A DNA stretch of 19,403 bases from Idiomarina sp. UBA6142 (GCA_002423905.1 DIVC01000061.1:35676-55078); one strand, 5' to 3'; positions 7,413 through 16,018 are shown, counted from the first letter of the stretch. Numbers and translations: made by a program. The notes: a model not told the origin generated them from the letters alone.

Positions 7413-9149
7413 ATGCGAACCACACTAATAGCCGCAGCCATTATTGCTGCGGGAGCCGGCGGTTACTATGCCTATACTAATCTGCAATCAAGCAGCACCG
7501 TGTCGATGGCTGAATTAGCGTATGTACCCGCTGATACTGCGCTATTCTCAGCGCAATTAAAACCGATTGATTTGCCCACCTATTTGGCAACCACTGCATT
7601 TATGACCCCCGATATGGTTGCCAGTGCCAAAGCCGATATAGATAGCTTGTTAATCGATGCTATTGATGGCGAAAGCAATGGCTTGGTGTTTGCATTGAGT
7701 TTATATGGCGAATTTCTTGACGCGCTGGCGCAGCCAGAAAATTTCACTGAGTTGACGGGCGCGAGTGATCAAGTGCGGTCATTGGCATATCTGGTTGGCG
7801 CTGCGCCGGTATTGCGTCTTTCCATCAGCGATGAAAGCAAATTTTTAGCGCTGTTTGAGCGCGCTGAGCAAACCAGTGGCTACAGTGCCAAAGTCGAAAC
7901 GGTAGAAGGTGCCACGGTCTACCGTTATGAGCTGTTCCACGATACTGACGAAGATGTCGCTATTGACCTGTTAATGCTCGTTGCTGATGGCTGGGCGACC
8001 GTAACCGTTGATGCACCCAGCTTAGACCCAGCGACTTTGGGCCAGCGCTTAGCGTTAACCAAGCCGGCGAAGAGCTTGCAGGATAGTGGCTATATTAATG
8101 ATGTGGTCAAGAAATATGAGTTACGTACCGATGGGGTCGGTTATTTACGGACTGATATCATTGTCAATGCGTTTGTTGATCCGCAGAGTAATCAGTTAGG
8201 GCTAGACCTCCGCGCAATTTCGGCTGGAGAGTTAGATACCTCAGTTGCTGAGTGGCAAACATCAGAATGTCGCACCGACATGAGTGCTATTGCGAATTTA
8301 TGGCCAGGTCTATTTTTTGATGCCGCCATTGATCAGAGCAAAGCGGGCATGACTTCGGTGTCGAGCAAAGTCTTGATCCCGACTCACCATCAGCCAACGT
8401 TGCAACGCTTGCAAGGCTTACGCGGTTTTATTCCAAGCGCTATTAGCAGTAATTTAGCGGGCGTGATGGGTTACTTTGGGCTCGGCACTGATGTCGGCCG
8501 GTTGGCGCCTAATTTGAGTCAAATGTGGGTTAGCATGACCAATGCCAAGTTCAGCTGTGCGCCATTAGTTGCCGCGCAAGAGAGCCTGAAAGCGAATAAT
8601 CCGATGGCGGCCTTGGCAGTCACGCAGATGTTTTCTGGTTTAACCGGTGTGGCCGTGCAAGTGGTGAATTTTGATTTGGCTGGATTAGAATCAGGTACTG
8701 GCGACGCACTGAATATGACCTTTAGCTTGACCGGTGATGATATTCAAACGTTGTATGCGACCTTGCAGTCATTTGATCCAAATTTCGCTGCGCTGGAATT
8801 ACCGAGTGTAGGCGAAACCATCACGTTATCAGGGGATGATTTGGGTCTCCCGGTTGATGCGAAGTTGCATCGCGGTCAGAACACCTTGGCATTAGGCGTA
8901 TCCGCTGCAAGCGACGCCACGGCCAAAGCAGTGGCCGCCGAAAAAATGAGCAAGAACGGCTTTTTGGTCATGGGTTTCAACTACGGCAAATTGTTTGAAG
9001 CGCTTGGACCTGTGATGGCGATGGAAGGTGAGCCAATGACTCCAGAAATTGAAGCCCTGATGAACTCCGATATGCAATTGCAGTTTGGCATGGACTTTAA
9101 TAAGCACGGCTTTGTCATTGACTACAGCATGACCATTGCCAAACCATAA
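7413..9149 (+). CDS. Exported or membrane-anchored protein of unknown function
   Basis: A 578-residue protein I do not recognise with certainty. The N-terminus MRTTLIAAAIIAAGAGGYYAY is one basic residue plus a hydrophobic helix, a signal peptide or signal anchor, so the bulk is periplasmic. After it, YVPADTALFSAQLKP resembles the opening of DUF3352-type envelope proteins; this is a weak impression. The chain is acidic, rich in Ala, Leu and Asp, with alternating strand-like segments and exactly two cysteines, Cys286 and Cys382, which could form a disulfide. ATG 7413 is chosen because GGAG (7403-7406) is 6 bases before it; a TTG at 7401 overlaps that motif. It is divergent from rne and only 44 bases before rluC with no terminator between, so it may be co-transcribed with rluC. 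Base use looks like its neighbours. Confidence 0.85.
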   Translation: MRTTLIAAAIIAAGAGGYYAYTNLQSSSTVSMAELAYVPADTALFSAQLKPIDLPTYLATTAFMTPDMVASAKADIDSLLIDAIDGESNGLVFALSLYGEFLDALAQPENFTELTGASDQVRSLAYLVGAAPVLRLSISDESKFLALFERAEQTSGYSAKVETVEGATVYRYELFHDTDEDVAIDLLMLVADGWATVTVDAPSLDPATLGQRLALTKPAKSLQDSGYINDVVKKYELRTDGVGYLRTDIIVNAFVDPQSNQLGLDLRAISAGELDTSVAEWQTSECRTDMSAIANLWPGLFFDAAIDQSKAGMTSVSSKVLIPTHHQPTLQRLQGLRGFIPSAISSNLAGVMGYFGLGTDVGRLAPNLSQMWVSMTNAKFSCAPLVAAQESLKANNPMAALAVTQMFSGLTGVAVQVVNFDLAGLESGTGDALNMTFSLTGDDIQTLYATLQSFDPNFAALELPSVGETITLSGDDLGLPVDAKLHRGQNTLALGVSAASDATAKAVAAEKMSKNGFLVMGFNYGKLFEALGPVMAMEGEPMTPEIEALMNSDMQLQFGMDFNKHGFVIDYSMTIAKP

Positions 9150-9165
9150 AATTTTCAGTTATAGG
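9136..9165 (+). promoter_or_regulatory. Possible promoter for the rluC operon
   Basis: TTGCCA (9136-9141, 5 of 6 to the -35 consensus) and TATAGG (9160-9165, 4 of 6 to the -10 consensus) are 18 bases apart and overlap the end of the upstream gene. If used, transcription would begin inside the inverted repeat at 9164-9191, which would then act as an operator-like element rather than a full RNA hairpin. Weak evidence. Confidence 0.25.
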
Positions 9166-9191
9166 CGTAAGTTTAGTGATAAACTTACGCC
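9164..9191 (+). promoter_or_regulatory. Strong hairpin with GNRA loop abutting the rluC start
   Basis: GGCGTAAGTTTA (9164-9175) and TAAACTTACGCC (9180-9191) are perfect 12-bp complements around a GTGA loop, a GNRA-type tetraloop as RNA. Skipping one unpaired C (9192) lets ATAG (9161-9164) pair with CTAT, reaching into the rluC ATG at 9194. No T-tract follows, so it does not look like a terminator. It occupies the place where a ribosome binding site should be. A translational switch, an RNase processing site, or a DNA operator are the alternatives. Confidence 0.7.
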
Positions 9192-9193
9192 CT

Positions 9194-10156
9194 ATGACTG
9201 ATACTTCTACCACTCAACAAGTTCGTTTTCAGACTGTCGAACCAGACTTCGCTGAACAACGCATTGACAACTATTTGCTCGCGCAATTAAAAGGCGTACC
9301 TAAATCATTGGTATACCGAATCGTGCGTAAGGGTGAAGTGCGGGTCAATAAAAAACGCGTTAAGCCCGAATACAAGCTCCAAGCAGGTGATGTGATTCGC
9401 ATACCGCCGGTACGGGTGGCTGAAGCGAACGCATTGCCGTCGGCTAAATTAGACCGCGTGCAAGCGTTACAACATCAAATTCTCTACGAAGATGATGTGC
9501 TCATGGTCATTAATAAGCCAGCGGGACTGGCTGTGCATGGCGGCTCAGGTTTGCAATTTGGACTCATTGAGAGTTTGCGCGCGTTACGACCGCAAGCCCA
9601 GCACCTTGAATTAGTCCATCGTTTAGACCGCGAAACCAGCGGCTGTTTGCTTATTTCAAAACGTCGTTCAGCACTGCGTAACTTGCATGAACAGTTGCGA
9701 CTGAAAACCATGAATAAGCAATACTATGCATTGGTGCGTGGGCATTGGCAGGCGCATGTCAAAATGGTGTCAGCGCCGTTACAAAAAAATACGTTAAAGT
9801 CAGGCGAGCGCGTAGTTCGGGTTGATAGCGACGGCAAAGATGCCGAAACGCGGTTCCGGATTATTGAGCAATACCCACAAGCCACCTTAGTTGAAGCATC
9901 TCCGATTACCGGACGTACCCACCAAATTCGTGTGCATGCGCTGCAGGCCGGACACCCCATTGCTTTAGACGATAAGTATGGTGATGAAGATTTCAGCCGA
10001 TTTATGCAGGGCTTAGGTTTACAACGACTATTCTTGCATGCGCATTTACTGCAATTCAATCACCCGCAAACCGGTAAAACCATGACTGTCGAAGCGCCAC
10101 TAGACGACGCCTTGCGCGATGCGCTGCGGCGTTTAGGTAGTAAGCGTTTCGCATGA
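9194..10156 (+). CDS. rluC: 23S rRNA pseudouridine synthase RluC
   Basis: A 320-residue RluA-family enzyme that converts uridines 955, 2504 and 2580 (E. coli numbering) of 23S rRNA to pseudouridine. An S4 RNA-binding domain (about residues 20-75, RIDNYLLAQLKGVPKSLVYRIVRKGEVRVNKKR) is followed by the catalytic domain with HRLDRETSG, Asp145 being the nucleophile, and RTHQIRVH further on. Length matches E. coli RluC (319). I prefer ATG 9194 over GTG 9176 because it gives the usual family N-terminus; GTG 9176 falls in the loop of the hairpin at 9164-9191. No Shine-Dalgarno is visible at ATG 9194. The rne-rluC divergent arrangement is classic in gammaproteobacteria but here another gene intervenes. 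It overlaps the next gene by 4 bases (ATGA). Confidence 0.95.
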   Translation: MTDTSTTQQVRFQTVEPDFAEQRIDNYLLAQLKGVPKSLVYRIVRKGEVRVNKKRVKPEYKLQAGDVIRIPPVRVAEANALPSAKLDRVQALQHQILYEDDVLMVINKPAGLAVHGGSGLQFGLIESLRALRPQAQHLELVHRLDRETSGCLLISKRRSALRNLHEQLRLKTMNKQYYALVRGHWQAHVKMVSAPLQKNTLKSGERVVRVDSDGKDAETRFRIIEQYPQATLVEASPITGRTHQIRVHALQAGHPIALDDKYGDEDFSRFMQGLGLQRLFLHAHLLQFNHPQTGKTMTVEAPLDDALRDALRRLGSKRFA

Positions 10157-10827
10157 ACTATCAGCTCATCATCTTTGATTGGGACGGTACGCTGATGGAT
10201 TCGGTCGGGCGTATTGTCTCATCGATGCAGCACACGGCGGCAAAAATCGGTTTGCGTATTCCGTCGGAAAGTGCGGTGCGTGATATTATCGGCATTAGCT
10301 TATTACCAGCCATCGACCGCTTATTTGGGCGCCTGGATGAGGTACAAATGGCGCAGTTTATGCAAATTTATCGGCAGCAATATGTGCATGATGACCCCAC
10401 CCCATCACCGTTATTTGACGGTGCTCACGAGATGTTGACGAGCTTGCGGGCGCGCGGTTTTCGCTTGGCAGTGGCGACGGGTAAGGCCCGCCACGGCCTT
10501 GAGCGGGTGTGGCACGAAACGCAAAGCGGGCACTATTTTGATTTTTCTCGCTGTGCCGATGAATCAGAGTCAAAACCCAGCCCCAAAATGCTGCTAGAGC
10601 TGACTGAGCAAGCTGGCGTTACGGTGCAGCAGGCGTTGATGATTGGCGACTCGATTCACGATATGCGCATGGCCAAGGCGGCAAATATGGCTGCCATTGG
10701 TGTCAGTTTTGGTGCCCATGACGCGGCGCAATTGCGCCATAGTGGTGCGCTTGCAATCATTGATCAGCTTGAACAACTGCATGATCATGTTGGCGCGGGC
10801 GCCCGCTCACGAGAGGAGTTGTTATGA
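10153..10827 (+). CDS. HAD-superfamily phosphatase (phosphoglycolate phosphatase-like)
   Basis: A 224-residue haloacid-dehalogenase-type hydrolase. Motif I is FDWDGT with the nucleophile Asp9 and the acid/base Asp11; motif II is the Thr109 in VATGK; motif III is Lys141 in SKPSPKM; motif IV is GDSIHD with Asp166 and Asp170 for magnesium. A helical cap of the small alpha-helical type lies between motifs I and II (about residues 15-90), as in the Gph/PGP-like group. Genes of this kind commonly follow rluC in gammaproteobacteria; the physiological substrate is not established. Its ATG overlaps the rluC stop (ATGA) and its stop overlaps the next start in the same way, so translation is likely coupled on both sides. 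Confidence 0.92.
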   Translation: MNYQLIIFDWDGTLMDSVGRIVSSMQHTAAKIGLRIPSESAVRDIIGISLLPAIDRLFGRLDEVQMAQFMQIYRQQYVHDDPTPSPLFDGAHEMLTSLRARGFRLAVATGKARHGLERVWHETQSGHYFDFSRCADESESKPSPKMLLELTEQAGVTVQQALMIGDSIHDMRMAKAANMAAIGVSFGAHDAAQLRHSGALAIIDQLEQLHDHVGAGARSREELL

Positions 10828-11432
10828 AGTTTGTTTTGGCCTCTAGCTCACCTTATCGGCGAGAACTGTTGCAAAAAGTGGTAGCCGATTTCGTCTGTGC
10901 GGCGCCGCAGGTTGACGAAACCGCTCAAGTGGGCGAGTCGGCCCAGCACTTGGTGGAGCGCTTGGCGATTGCCAAAGCCAAAGCATTGGCAGGCGTGTAT
11001 TCAAGCCATCTGCTCATCGGTTCCGATCAGGTTGCGGTGATCGATGGACACATCGTTGGTAAGCCACATACATATGACAATGCGGTGGCCCAATTACGCG
11101 CGGCCAGTGGTAAAGCGGTGACTTTTTTAACTGGTTTAGCATTATATGATAGTGAAAATCAGCGTTTACAACATTGCGTTGAGCCTTTTACCGTGGTGTT
11201 TCGCGCCTTAACCGACGCCGAAATTCATGGCTACATTGCGTTAGAACAACCGCTGAATTGCGCCGGTAGTTTTAAAAGCGAAGGCCTAGGTATCAGCTTG
11301 TTTGAACGACTGCACGGTGATGACCCGAATAGCTTGATCGGCTTACCACTGATTCGCTTGCTGGCGATGTTACGTGAATGGGGCATTAATCCGCTGACGG
11401 ATGCGACGACTAAACCGTCTGAAGCGCAGTAA
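10824..11432 (+). CDS. yceF: 7-methyl-GTP pyrophosphatase (Maf/YceF family)
   Basis: A 202-residue Maf-like house-cleaning pyrophosphatase; the YceF subgroup of the family hydrolyses 7-methyl-GTP. The N-terminal [12 protein letters not shown] and the catalytic SDQV (Asp68) are present, with VDET (about 33-36) and the subgroup-type stretch [33 protein letters not shown] near the C-terminus, which matches E. coli YceF rather than the dTTP/UTP-specific YhdE branch. AGGAG at 10814-10818 is 5 bases before the ATG, and the start overlaps the HAD gene stop by ATGA. Its position just before yceD-rpmF-plsX is the standard one in this class. Confidence 0.95.
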   Translation: MKFVLASSSPYRRELLQKVVADFVCAAPQVDETAQVGESAQHLVERLAIAKAKALAGVYSSHLLIGSDQVAVIDGHIVGKPHTYDNAVAQLRAASGKAVTFLTGLALYDSENQRLQHCVEPFTVVFRALTDAEIHGYIALEQPLNCAGSFKSEGLGISLFERLHGDDPNSLIGLPLIRLLAMLREWGINPLTDATTKPSEAQ

Positions 11433-11447
11433 AAATGCGAAAATCAC

Positions 11448-11476
11448 TTGTTTTCAAACGGCTAATCCATTAACAT
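11448..11476 (+). promoter_or_regulatory. Possible promoter for yceD-rpmF
   Basis: TTGTTT (11448-11453) and TAACAT (11471-11476) are 17 bases apart in the 53-base gap between yceF and yceD. The predicted start of transcription (about 11483) would be only a few bases before the yceD ATG at 11486, giving an almost leaderless message; that, plus the modest match to consensus, keeps this low. Confidence 0.25.
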
Positions 11477-11485
11477 TCGCGCCCT

Positions 11486-12010
11486 ATGCAGAAGGTTCGT
11501 GTACCGATTTCGGTAGATCCGGTTAAAAGTGCCGGTAAGCAATTGAGTTACCTCGGTTTAATTCCGGGGAAAAACCTTGTGCGTTTGCAAGAGCTGCTGG
11601 TTGAGGCTTGCCCAGACATTGATGCGCAGATCCATTTTGATGTGGATGAGCAGGGCATCAAAGTGATTCGCGGGCACGCTGAAGTAACGGTAGTGGTGGC
11701 TTGTGAACGCTGTGGCGATCCAATGACCTTACCTGTGCAATGTGATTTTGTGTACGCACCGATCACAAAGCGCCAACAGGCCACCGATATGCCTGAGGAA
11801 TACGAGCCCATAGATCTTGATGAGCTTGGTGAAGTTAATCTGCATCAAATAGTTGAAGATGAATTGATGTTAATGATGCCTGTGGTGCCTAAGCACGATG
11901 AGCTCGAATGTCGAATTAAAGCGGATGCAATGCAGTGGGGCGAGTTAGACCCAAGCGCCGAGGCGAAGGAAAATCCTTTTGCCGTATTGCAGTCCTTAAA
12001 GCGTAAATAA
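11486..12010 (+). CDS. yceD: YceD (DUF177) 23S rRNA accumulation protein
   Basis: A 174-residue DUF177 protein, matching E. coli YceD (173 residues) from the opening MQKVRVPISVDPVKSAG to the ending NPFAVLQSLKRK. In bacteria and plastids members of this family are needed for normal 23S rRNA accumulation, and the gene is usually paired with rpmF. The family CxxC is seen at Cys73 and Cys76 in ACERCGDPM, and YEPIDLDELGEVNL plus VEDELMLMMPVVPKH are conserved family stretches. No clear Shine-Dalgarno lies before the ATG; the context CGCCCT-ATG is shared with the rluC start. rpmF follows 18 bases later. Confidence 0.95.
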   Translation: MQKVRVPISVDPVKSAGKQLSYLGLIPGKNLVRLQELLVEACPDIDAQIHFDVDEQGIKVIRGHAEVTVVVACERCGDPMTLPVQCDFVYAPITKRQQATDMPEEYEPIDLDELGEVNLHQIVEDELMLMMPVVPKHDELECRIKADAMQWGELDPSAEAKENPFAVLQSLKRK

Positions 12011-12028
12011 ACCTAGGAGATAGCTGAA

Positions 12029-12199
12029 ATGGCTGTACAAAAGAGTAAGAAAAGTCGTTCTGCCCGTGGCATGCGTCGTTCACATGACGCCCTGAGCGGA
12101 CCAACCTTATCAATCGATTCTACTTCTGGCGAAACCCATCGTCGTCATCACGTGACTGCGGATGGTTTCTACAAAGGCCGTAAAGTAGTCGGTAACTAA
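12029..12199 (+). CDS. rpmF: 50S ribosomal protein L32
   Basis: A 56-residue basic protein, [20 protein letters not shown] at the start, followed by an ALSGPTLS stretch and the [15 protein letters not shown] ending typical of L32; E. coli L32 has 57 residues. It is the cysteine-free form, without the zinc ribbon found in many other phyla. AGGAGA (12015-12020) is 8 bases before the ATG. It sits between yceD and plsX as expected. The gene is short and easily missed. Confidence 0.97.
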   Translation: MAVQKSKKSRSARGMRRSHDALSGPTLSIDSTSGETHRRHHVTADGFYKGRKVVGN

Positions 12200-12222
12200 T
12201 CGACGCTGGTGGACGTGCGGCA

Positions 12223-13248
12223 ATGGCCACACTGACTATCGCAATCGATGCAATGGGGGGCGATAACGGCCCCTTAATTGTTATTGACGCGCTGCAACAA
12301 GCGCTGAAGCAATTTGCAGATACTCATTTCGTGCTGGTTGGCGACGAAACTGAACTACAGCCGCTGCTCCAGCAAGCAAAACTCGCGTCACACCCGCGCC
12401 TTACCCTGAAACACGCCAGTCAAACAGTGACGATGACCGACAAACCGGGTTATTCGTTGCGAGCCAAACCTGATTCATCAATGCGCGTAGCACTCGAATT
12501 GGTCGCCGACGAAACCGCCGACGCCATGGTCAGTGCCGGTAATACCGGCGCGTTAATGACCAAAGCTTATTTTAGCTTGAAGACGCTACCGGGTATTTTA
12601 CGTCCCGCGCTGTTATCAGCCATTCCGCAAGCACAAGGCGGCTCAGCGTTTATGCTCGACTTGGGTGCTAACCCAGTGTGCGATTCTGATACCTTGTTCC
12701 AATTTGGCTTGATGGGTGCGGTTGCGGCGCAACAAGTATTGGGTATTGAACAGCCGCGGGTTGCCTTGTTAAATATGGGTGAGGAAGAAATTAAGGGTAA
12801 CGATGTGGTGAAAGCTACCGCGCAGTTATTCCAACAAGCCCCATTAGTGAATTATATCGGCTTTATTGAAGGCGACGATCTATTTTCTGGCAAAGCTGAT
12901 GTCATTGTTTGTGATGGTTTTGTTGGTAATATTGCGCTAAAAAGCTGTGAAGGTTTAGCCGATTTATTACTCAATAACATCCGCAGTAATATTCACGATC
13001 ATTGGTTGACCCGTTGGTTTGTGAAACTCTTTTATAAGCGTTTACAACGTTCATGGGATTGGCTGAAGCCCGACCACTATAACGGCGCCAGTCTGATAGG
13101 ATTGCGTGGAGTCGTTATTAAAAGTCACGGTGATGCCAATGCTAGGGCCTTCTATAGTGCCATAGAGCAAGCCGTGCAAGAGGCTCAACAGCACCTCCCG
13201 CAGCGTATTCGCGAGCGGGTGGAACAGGTTCTCCTCGAGCAGGAATAA
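12223..13248 (+). CDS. plsX: Phosphate acyltransferase PlsX
   Basis: A 341-residue peripheral membrane enzyme that makes acyl-phosphate from acyl-ACP and phosphate, feeding PlsY for phosphatidate synthesis. The family start TIAIDAMGGDNGP (residues 5-17) is present, followed by SAGNTGALM (about 104-112), DLGANPVCD (about 146-154), LLNMGEEEIKGND (about 183-195) and the VVCDGFVGNIALKS-type stretch (about 227-240). The purine-rich GGTGGA (12208-12213) is 9 bases before the ATG. The gene follows rpmF by 23 bases and precedes fabH by 9, the standard gammaproteobacterial order joining ribosome and lipid functions. Confidence 0.97.
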   Translation: MATLTIAIDAMGGDNGPLIVIDALQQALKQFADTHFVLVGDETELQPLLQQAKLASHPRLTLKHASQTVTMTDKPGYSLRAKPDSSMRVALELVADETADAMVSAGNTGALMTKAYFSLKTLPGILRPALLSAIPQAQGGSAFMLDLGANPVCDSDTLFQFGLMGAVAAQQVLGIEQPRVALLNMGEEEIKGNDVVKATAQLFQQAPLVNYIGFIEGDDLFSGKADVIVCDGFVGNIALKSCEGLADLLLNNIRSNIHDHWLTRWFVKLFYKRLQRSWDWLKPDHYNGASLIGLRGVVIKSHGDANARAFYSAIEQAVQEAQQHLPQRIRERVEQVLLEQE

Positions 13249-13257
13249 GACATCATC

Positions 13258-14217
13258 ATGCGATCAGTGATTACTGGCAGCGGCCATTACTTGCCGTTGC
13301 AACGGTTAACCAATGCCATGTTAGAACAACGCGTCGATACCACCGATCAATGGATTGTAGAACGTACCGGTATTCATGAGCGGCGTATCGCTGCGGCGAC
13401 AGAAACCCCTGCTAGCATGGGCGTGGCTGCAGCACGACAGGCGCTGCAAGCAGCTTCATTAAGTGCCGATCAATTGGATCTCATTGTGGTTGCGACCACC
13501 TCCGGCGAACGTGCGTTTCCGAGTGTTGCCTGTGATATACAGGCGGCCTTAACCAGTCAAAATATTCCAGCATTTGATGTGGCAGCGGCCTGTTCAGGCT
13601 TTCTGTTTGCTTTAAGTGTTGCCGACCAATACATTCGTAGTGGCACCTATAAGCGTATCTTAGTGATCGGTACCGATGCACTGTCACGGCTGTGTCATCC
13701 CGATGACCGCAATACCCTGATATTATTTGGTGATGGTGCCGGTGCGGTGGTGCTTGAAGCCGGTGAGCGCGGTGGTATTTTATCGACCCACTTGCACAGT
13801 GCTGGCGAATTTGCTGATTTGCTCGGTGTACAGCATCCAAAACGCCACCAACCCGAAGCCTTAAGCGAAGCATGGATGTATATGAAGGGCAGCGAAGTAT
13901 TTAAAGTGGCGGTGAGCAAGTTGAGTGAGTTGGTGCAAGAAACCCTCGCGGCCAATCAACTTGATGCCACTGATTTGGATTGGCTGGTTCCACATCAAGC
14001 CAATATGCGTATTATTAGTGCTACCGCTAAAAAGCTAAATTTGTCCATGCAACAGGTGGTAACGACCTTGGATTACACCGGTAACACCTCGGCGGCATCG
14101 GTGCCGATTGCGCTGGATGTTGCTATTCGTGACGGTAGAATTAAGCGTGGCCACAAGTTATTACTCGAAGCCTTTGGCGGCGGTTTTGCCTGGGGCTCGG
14201 CGTTTATTGAATATTAA
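13258..14217 (+). CDS. fabH: Beta-ketoacyl-ACP synthase III
   Basis: A 319-residue thiolase-fold enzyme that condenses acetyl-CoA with malonyl-ACP to begin each fatty-acid chain. The catalytic triad is complete: Cys112 in AAACSGF, His246 in VPHQAN and Asn276 in YTGNTSAAS, nearly the E. coli positions (112, 244, 274). The N-terminal SGHYLP and the [15 protein letters not shown] segment are typical, the latter lining the CoA site. The ending [13 protein letters not shown] is the family C-terminus. TAAGA about 8 bases before the ATG is a weak ribosome site; closeness to the plsX stop suggests coupled translation. Confidence 0.97.
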   Translation: MRSVITGSGHYLPLQRLTNAMLEQRVDTTDQWIVERTGIHERRIAAATETPASMGVAAARQALQAASLSADQLDLIVVATTSGERAFPSVACDIQAALTSQNIPAFDVAAACSGFLFALSVADQYIRSGTYKRILVIGTDALSRLCHPDDRNTLILFGDGAGAVVLEAGERGGILSTHLHSAGEFADLLGVQHPKRHQPEALSEAWMYMKGSEVFKVAVSKLSELVQETLAANQLDATDLDWLVPHQANMRIISATAKKLNLSMQQVVTTLDYTGNTSAASVPIALDVAIRDGRIKRGHKLLLEAFGGGFAWGSAFIEY

Positions 14218-14231
14218 GCAAGGATTGATTC

Positions 14232-15155
14232 ATGCAAGCTTATGTATTTCCCGGACAAGGCTCACAAAGTGTAGGCATGTTAGCTGATGTGGCTGCGGTC
14301 TATCCGAGCGTTACTGAAACCTTTGCCGAAGCCAGTGCGGTATTAGGCTATGATTTGTGGCAGTTAATCCAACACGGTCCAGCTGAGCAGCTCAATGAAA
14401 CCCATCGTACGCAACCGGCATTACTGACGGCCAGCGTGGCGTTATTTCGGGTGTTGCAACAAGCGGGAGTGCCAGCACCAGATTATTTTGCCGGCCATAG
14501 TTTAGGTGAATATTCAGCGCTAGTATGTGCCGGGGTGCTTGATTTTACCGATGCAGTTGCGCTGGTTGCTGCGCGCGGTGAGTACATGCAACAAGCGGTG
14601 CCGGCTGGAGTAGGCGGCATGGCGGCAATTATTGGTCTGGCCGATGACCAAGTGGTTGCTGCCTGTTCCGAGGCAGCTGCTGATGAAGTGGTTGCGGCAG
14701 TTAACTTTAACTCACCGGGGCAAGTGGTAATCGCTGGTCACAGCGCGGCCGTGGTTCGTGCCGGCGAAGCGTGCAAGGCACGTGGAGCAAAACGCGCGCT
14801 GCCATTACCCGTGAGCGTACCCTCGCACTGCGCGTTAATGCGTCCGGCGGCGGAGCAGTTGGCGCAGCGATTGGCGCAGCTATCATTGCGAACACCAAGT
14901 ATTCCAGTGATCAATAACGTCGATGTGGTAGCAGCGCAACAACCAGAATTAATTCGTGATGCCTTGGTTCGCCAGCTTTATTCGCCGGTACGCTGGACTG
15001 AAACGGTGGTCTATTTGGCCGCGCAAGGGGTGACTGAATTAGTTGAAATTGGTCCGGGCAAAGTATTAACTGGGTTAAACAAACGTATCGTTGATGGTAT
15101 ACAAGCAGATGCCTGCAATACTGTCGACACTCTTCAAGCAAGGATTTTAGCATGA
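14232..15155 (+). CDS. fabD: Malonyl-CoA-ACP transacylase
   Basis: A 307-residue acyltransferase that moves malonyl from CoA to ACP. Seen are the opening YVFPGQGSQSVGM (residues 4-16), the nucleophile Ser90 in GHSLGEY, the catalytic His199 in VPSHCALM and the GPGKVLTGLNKRI ending. Length is that of the family (E. coli 309). AAGGA lies about 9 bases before the ATG. Its last codons overlap the fabG start (ATGA at 15152-15155), indicating coupled translation. Confidence 0.97.
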   Translation: MQAYVFPGQGSQSVGMLADVAAVYPSVTETFAEASAVLGYDLWQLIQHGPAEQLNETHRTQPALLTASVALFRVLQQAGVPAPDYFAGHSLGEYSALVCAGVLDFTDAVALVAARGEYMQQAVPAGVGGMAAIIGLADDQVVAACSEAAADEVVAAVNFNSPGQVVIAGHSAAVVRAGEACKARGAKRALPLPVSVPSHCALMRPAAEQLAQRLAQLSLRTPSIPVINNVDVVAAQQPELIRDALVRQLYSPVRWTETVVYLAAQGVTELVEIGPGKVLTGLNKRIVDGIQADACNTVDTLQARILA

Positions 15156-15892
15156 CAACATCAATGCAAGGCCAAGTAGCGCTGGTCACCGGTGCTACCC
15201 GCGGAATTGGTAAAGCCATAGCGCAACAATTAGCTGCACAGGGCGTTAAAGTCATTGGTACCGCAACCAGCGATAGCGGTGCCGCGAGTATCACTGAGTA
15301 TTTAGCTGCACAGGGCGAAGGTTTAACCTTAAATGTCGCCGATGAAGCCAATATCCAAGCGGTTCTAGCGCATATTGACAACCACTATGGCCAGCTCGAT
15401 ATTTTGGTCAATAACGCTGGCATCACTCGCGATAACCTGCTGATGCGCATGAAAGAGGATGAGTGGGATAGCGTCTTAGATACCAATCTAAAATCGGTAT
15501 TTCGGCTCTGTAAAGGGGTGATGCGTGGCATGATGAAGCGTCGCAGCGGTCGTATCATTAATATTTCGTCGGTGGTGGGAACTACCGGCAATCCGGGGCA
15601 AACGAACTACTGTGCCGCAAAAGCCGGATTGGTTGGCTTTACCAAAGCGTTGGCGAAAGAAATTGCTGCCCGCGGCATCACGGTCAATTGCGTGGCGCCA
15701 GGCTTTATTGATACCGACATGACGAAGTCATTAACAGACGAACAAAAGCAGGCTATATTTAGCAATATTCCGGCTGCACGCTTAGGTCAGCCCGATGAAA
15801 TTGCCGCTGCCGTGGTGTTTCTGGCTTCACCTGGAGCAGCCTACATCACTGGTGAGACCATCCATGTGAATGGTGGCATGGCAATGATTTAA
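15152..15892 (+). CDS. fabG: 3-oxoacyl-ACP reductase
   Basis: A 246-residue short-chain dehydrogenase that reduces 3-oxoacyl-ACP with NADPH in chain elongation. The cofactor motif TGATRGIG (residues 13-20), NNAG, and the catalytic Ser140 (ISSVVG), Tyr153 (TNYCAAKAG) and Lys157 are all present, and the NADPH-preferring Arg17 is kept. The ending ITGETIHVNGGMAMI is that of FabG. The start overlaps fabD by ATGA and AAGGA precedes it. No terminator is visible in the 126 bases to acpP. Confidence 0.97.
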   Translation: MTTSMQGQVALVTGATRGIGKAIAQQLAAQGVKVIGTATSDSGAASITEYLAAQGEGLTLNVADEANIQAVLAHIDNHYGQLDILVNNAGITRDNLLMRMKEDEWDSVLDTNLKSVFRLCKGVMRGMMKRRSGRIINISSVVGTTGNPGQTNYCAAKAGLVGFTKALAKEIAARGITVNCVAPGFIDTDMTKSLTDEQKQAIFSNIPAARLGQPDEIAAAVVFLASPGAAYITGETIHVNGGMAMI

Positions 15893-15946
15893 AACGACCA
15901 GCGCCGGCAAAGGGGTATGACCTGTTAGGCTACGACTATTTTTTGC

Positions 15947-15975
15947 TTTATTAATGGCGCTGCATTCACTACACT
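15947..15975 (+). promoter_or_regulatory. Candidate acpP promoter in the fabG-acpP gap
   Basis: In the 126-base gap (15893-16018) the -10 box TACACT (15970-15975) is 17 bases from a poor -35 (TTTATT, 15947-15952). A separate promoter would suit the very high need for ACP. An inverted pair CAGCGCC (15899-15905) / GGCGCTG (15956-15962) spans the region and may be chance. No terminator or gene is seen here. Confidence 0.35.
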
Positions 15976-16018
15976 AAGCCGAATTTTGTACATGTGACCG
16001 AAAATCAAAGGAAGCACA

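Noticed and set aside
9164..9191. Reading the rluC-upstream hairpin as a terminator of the 7413-9149 gene
   Set aside because: No T-tract follows on either strand, and the rluC ATG begins two bases later.
13481..13955. Long minus-strand open frames opposite fabH
   Set aside because: fabH is intact with a full catalytic triad; the antisense frames show His/Arg-rich shadow composition and no start signals.
14911..15381. A 156-codon minus-strand open frame spanning the fabD-fabG junction
   Set aside because: It covers two certain genes on the other strand and has no supporting motif.
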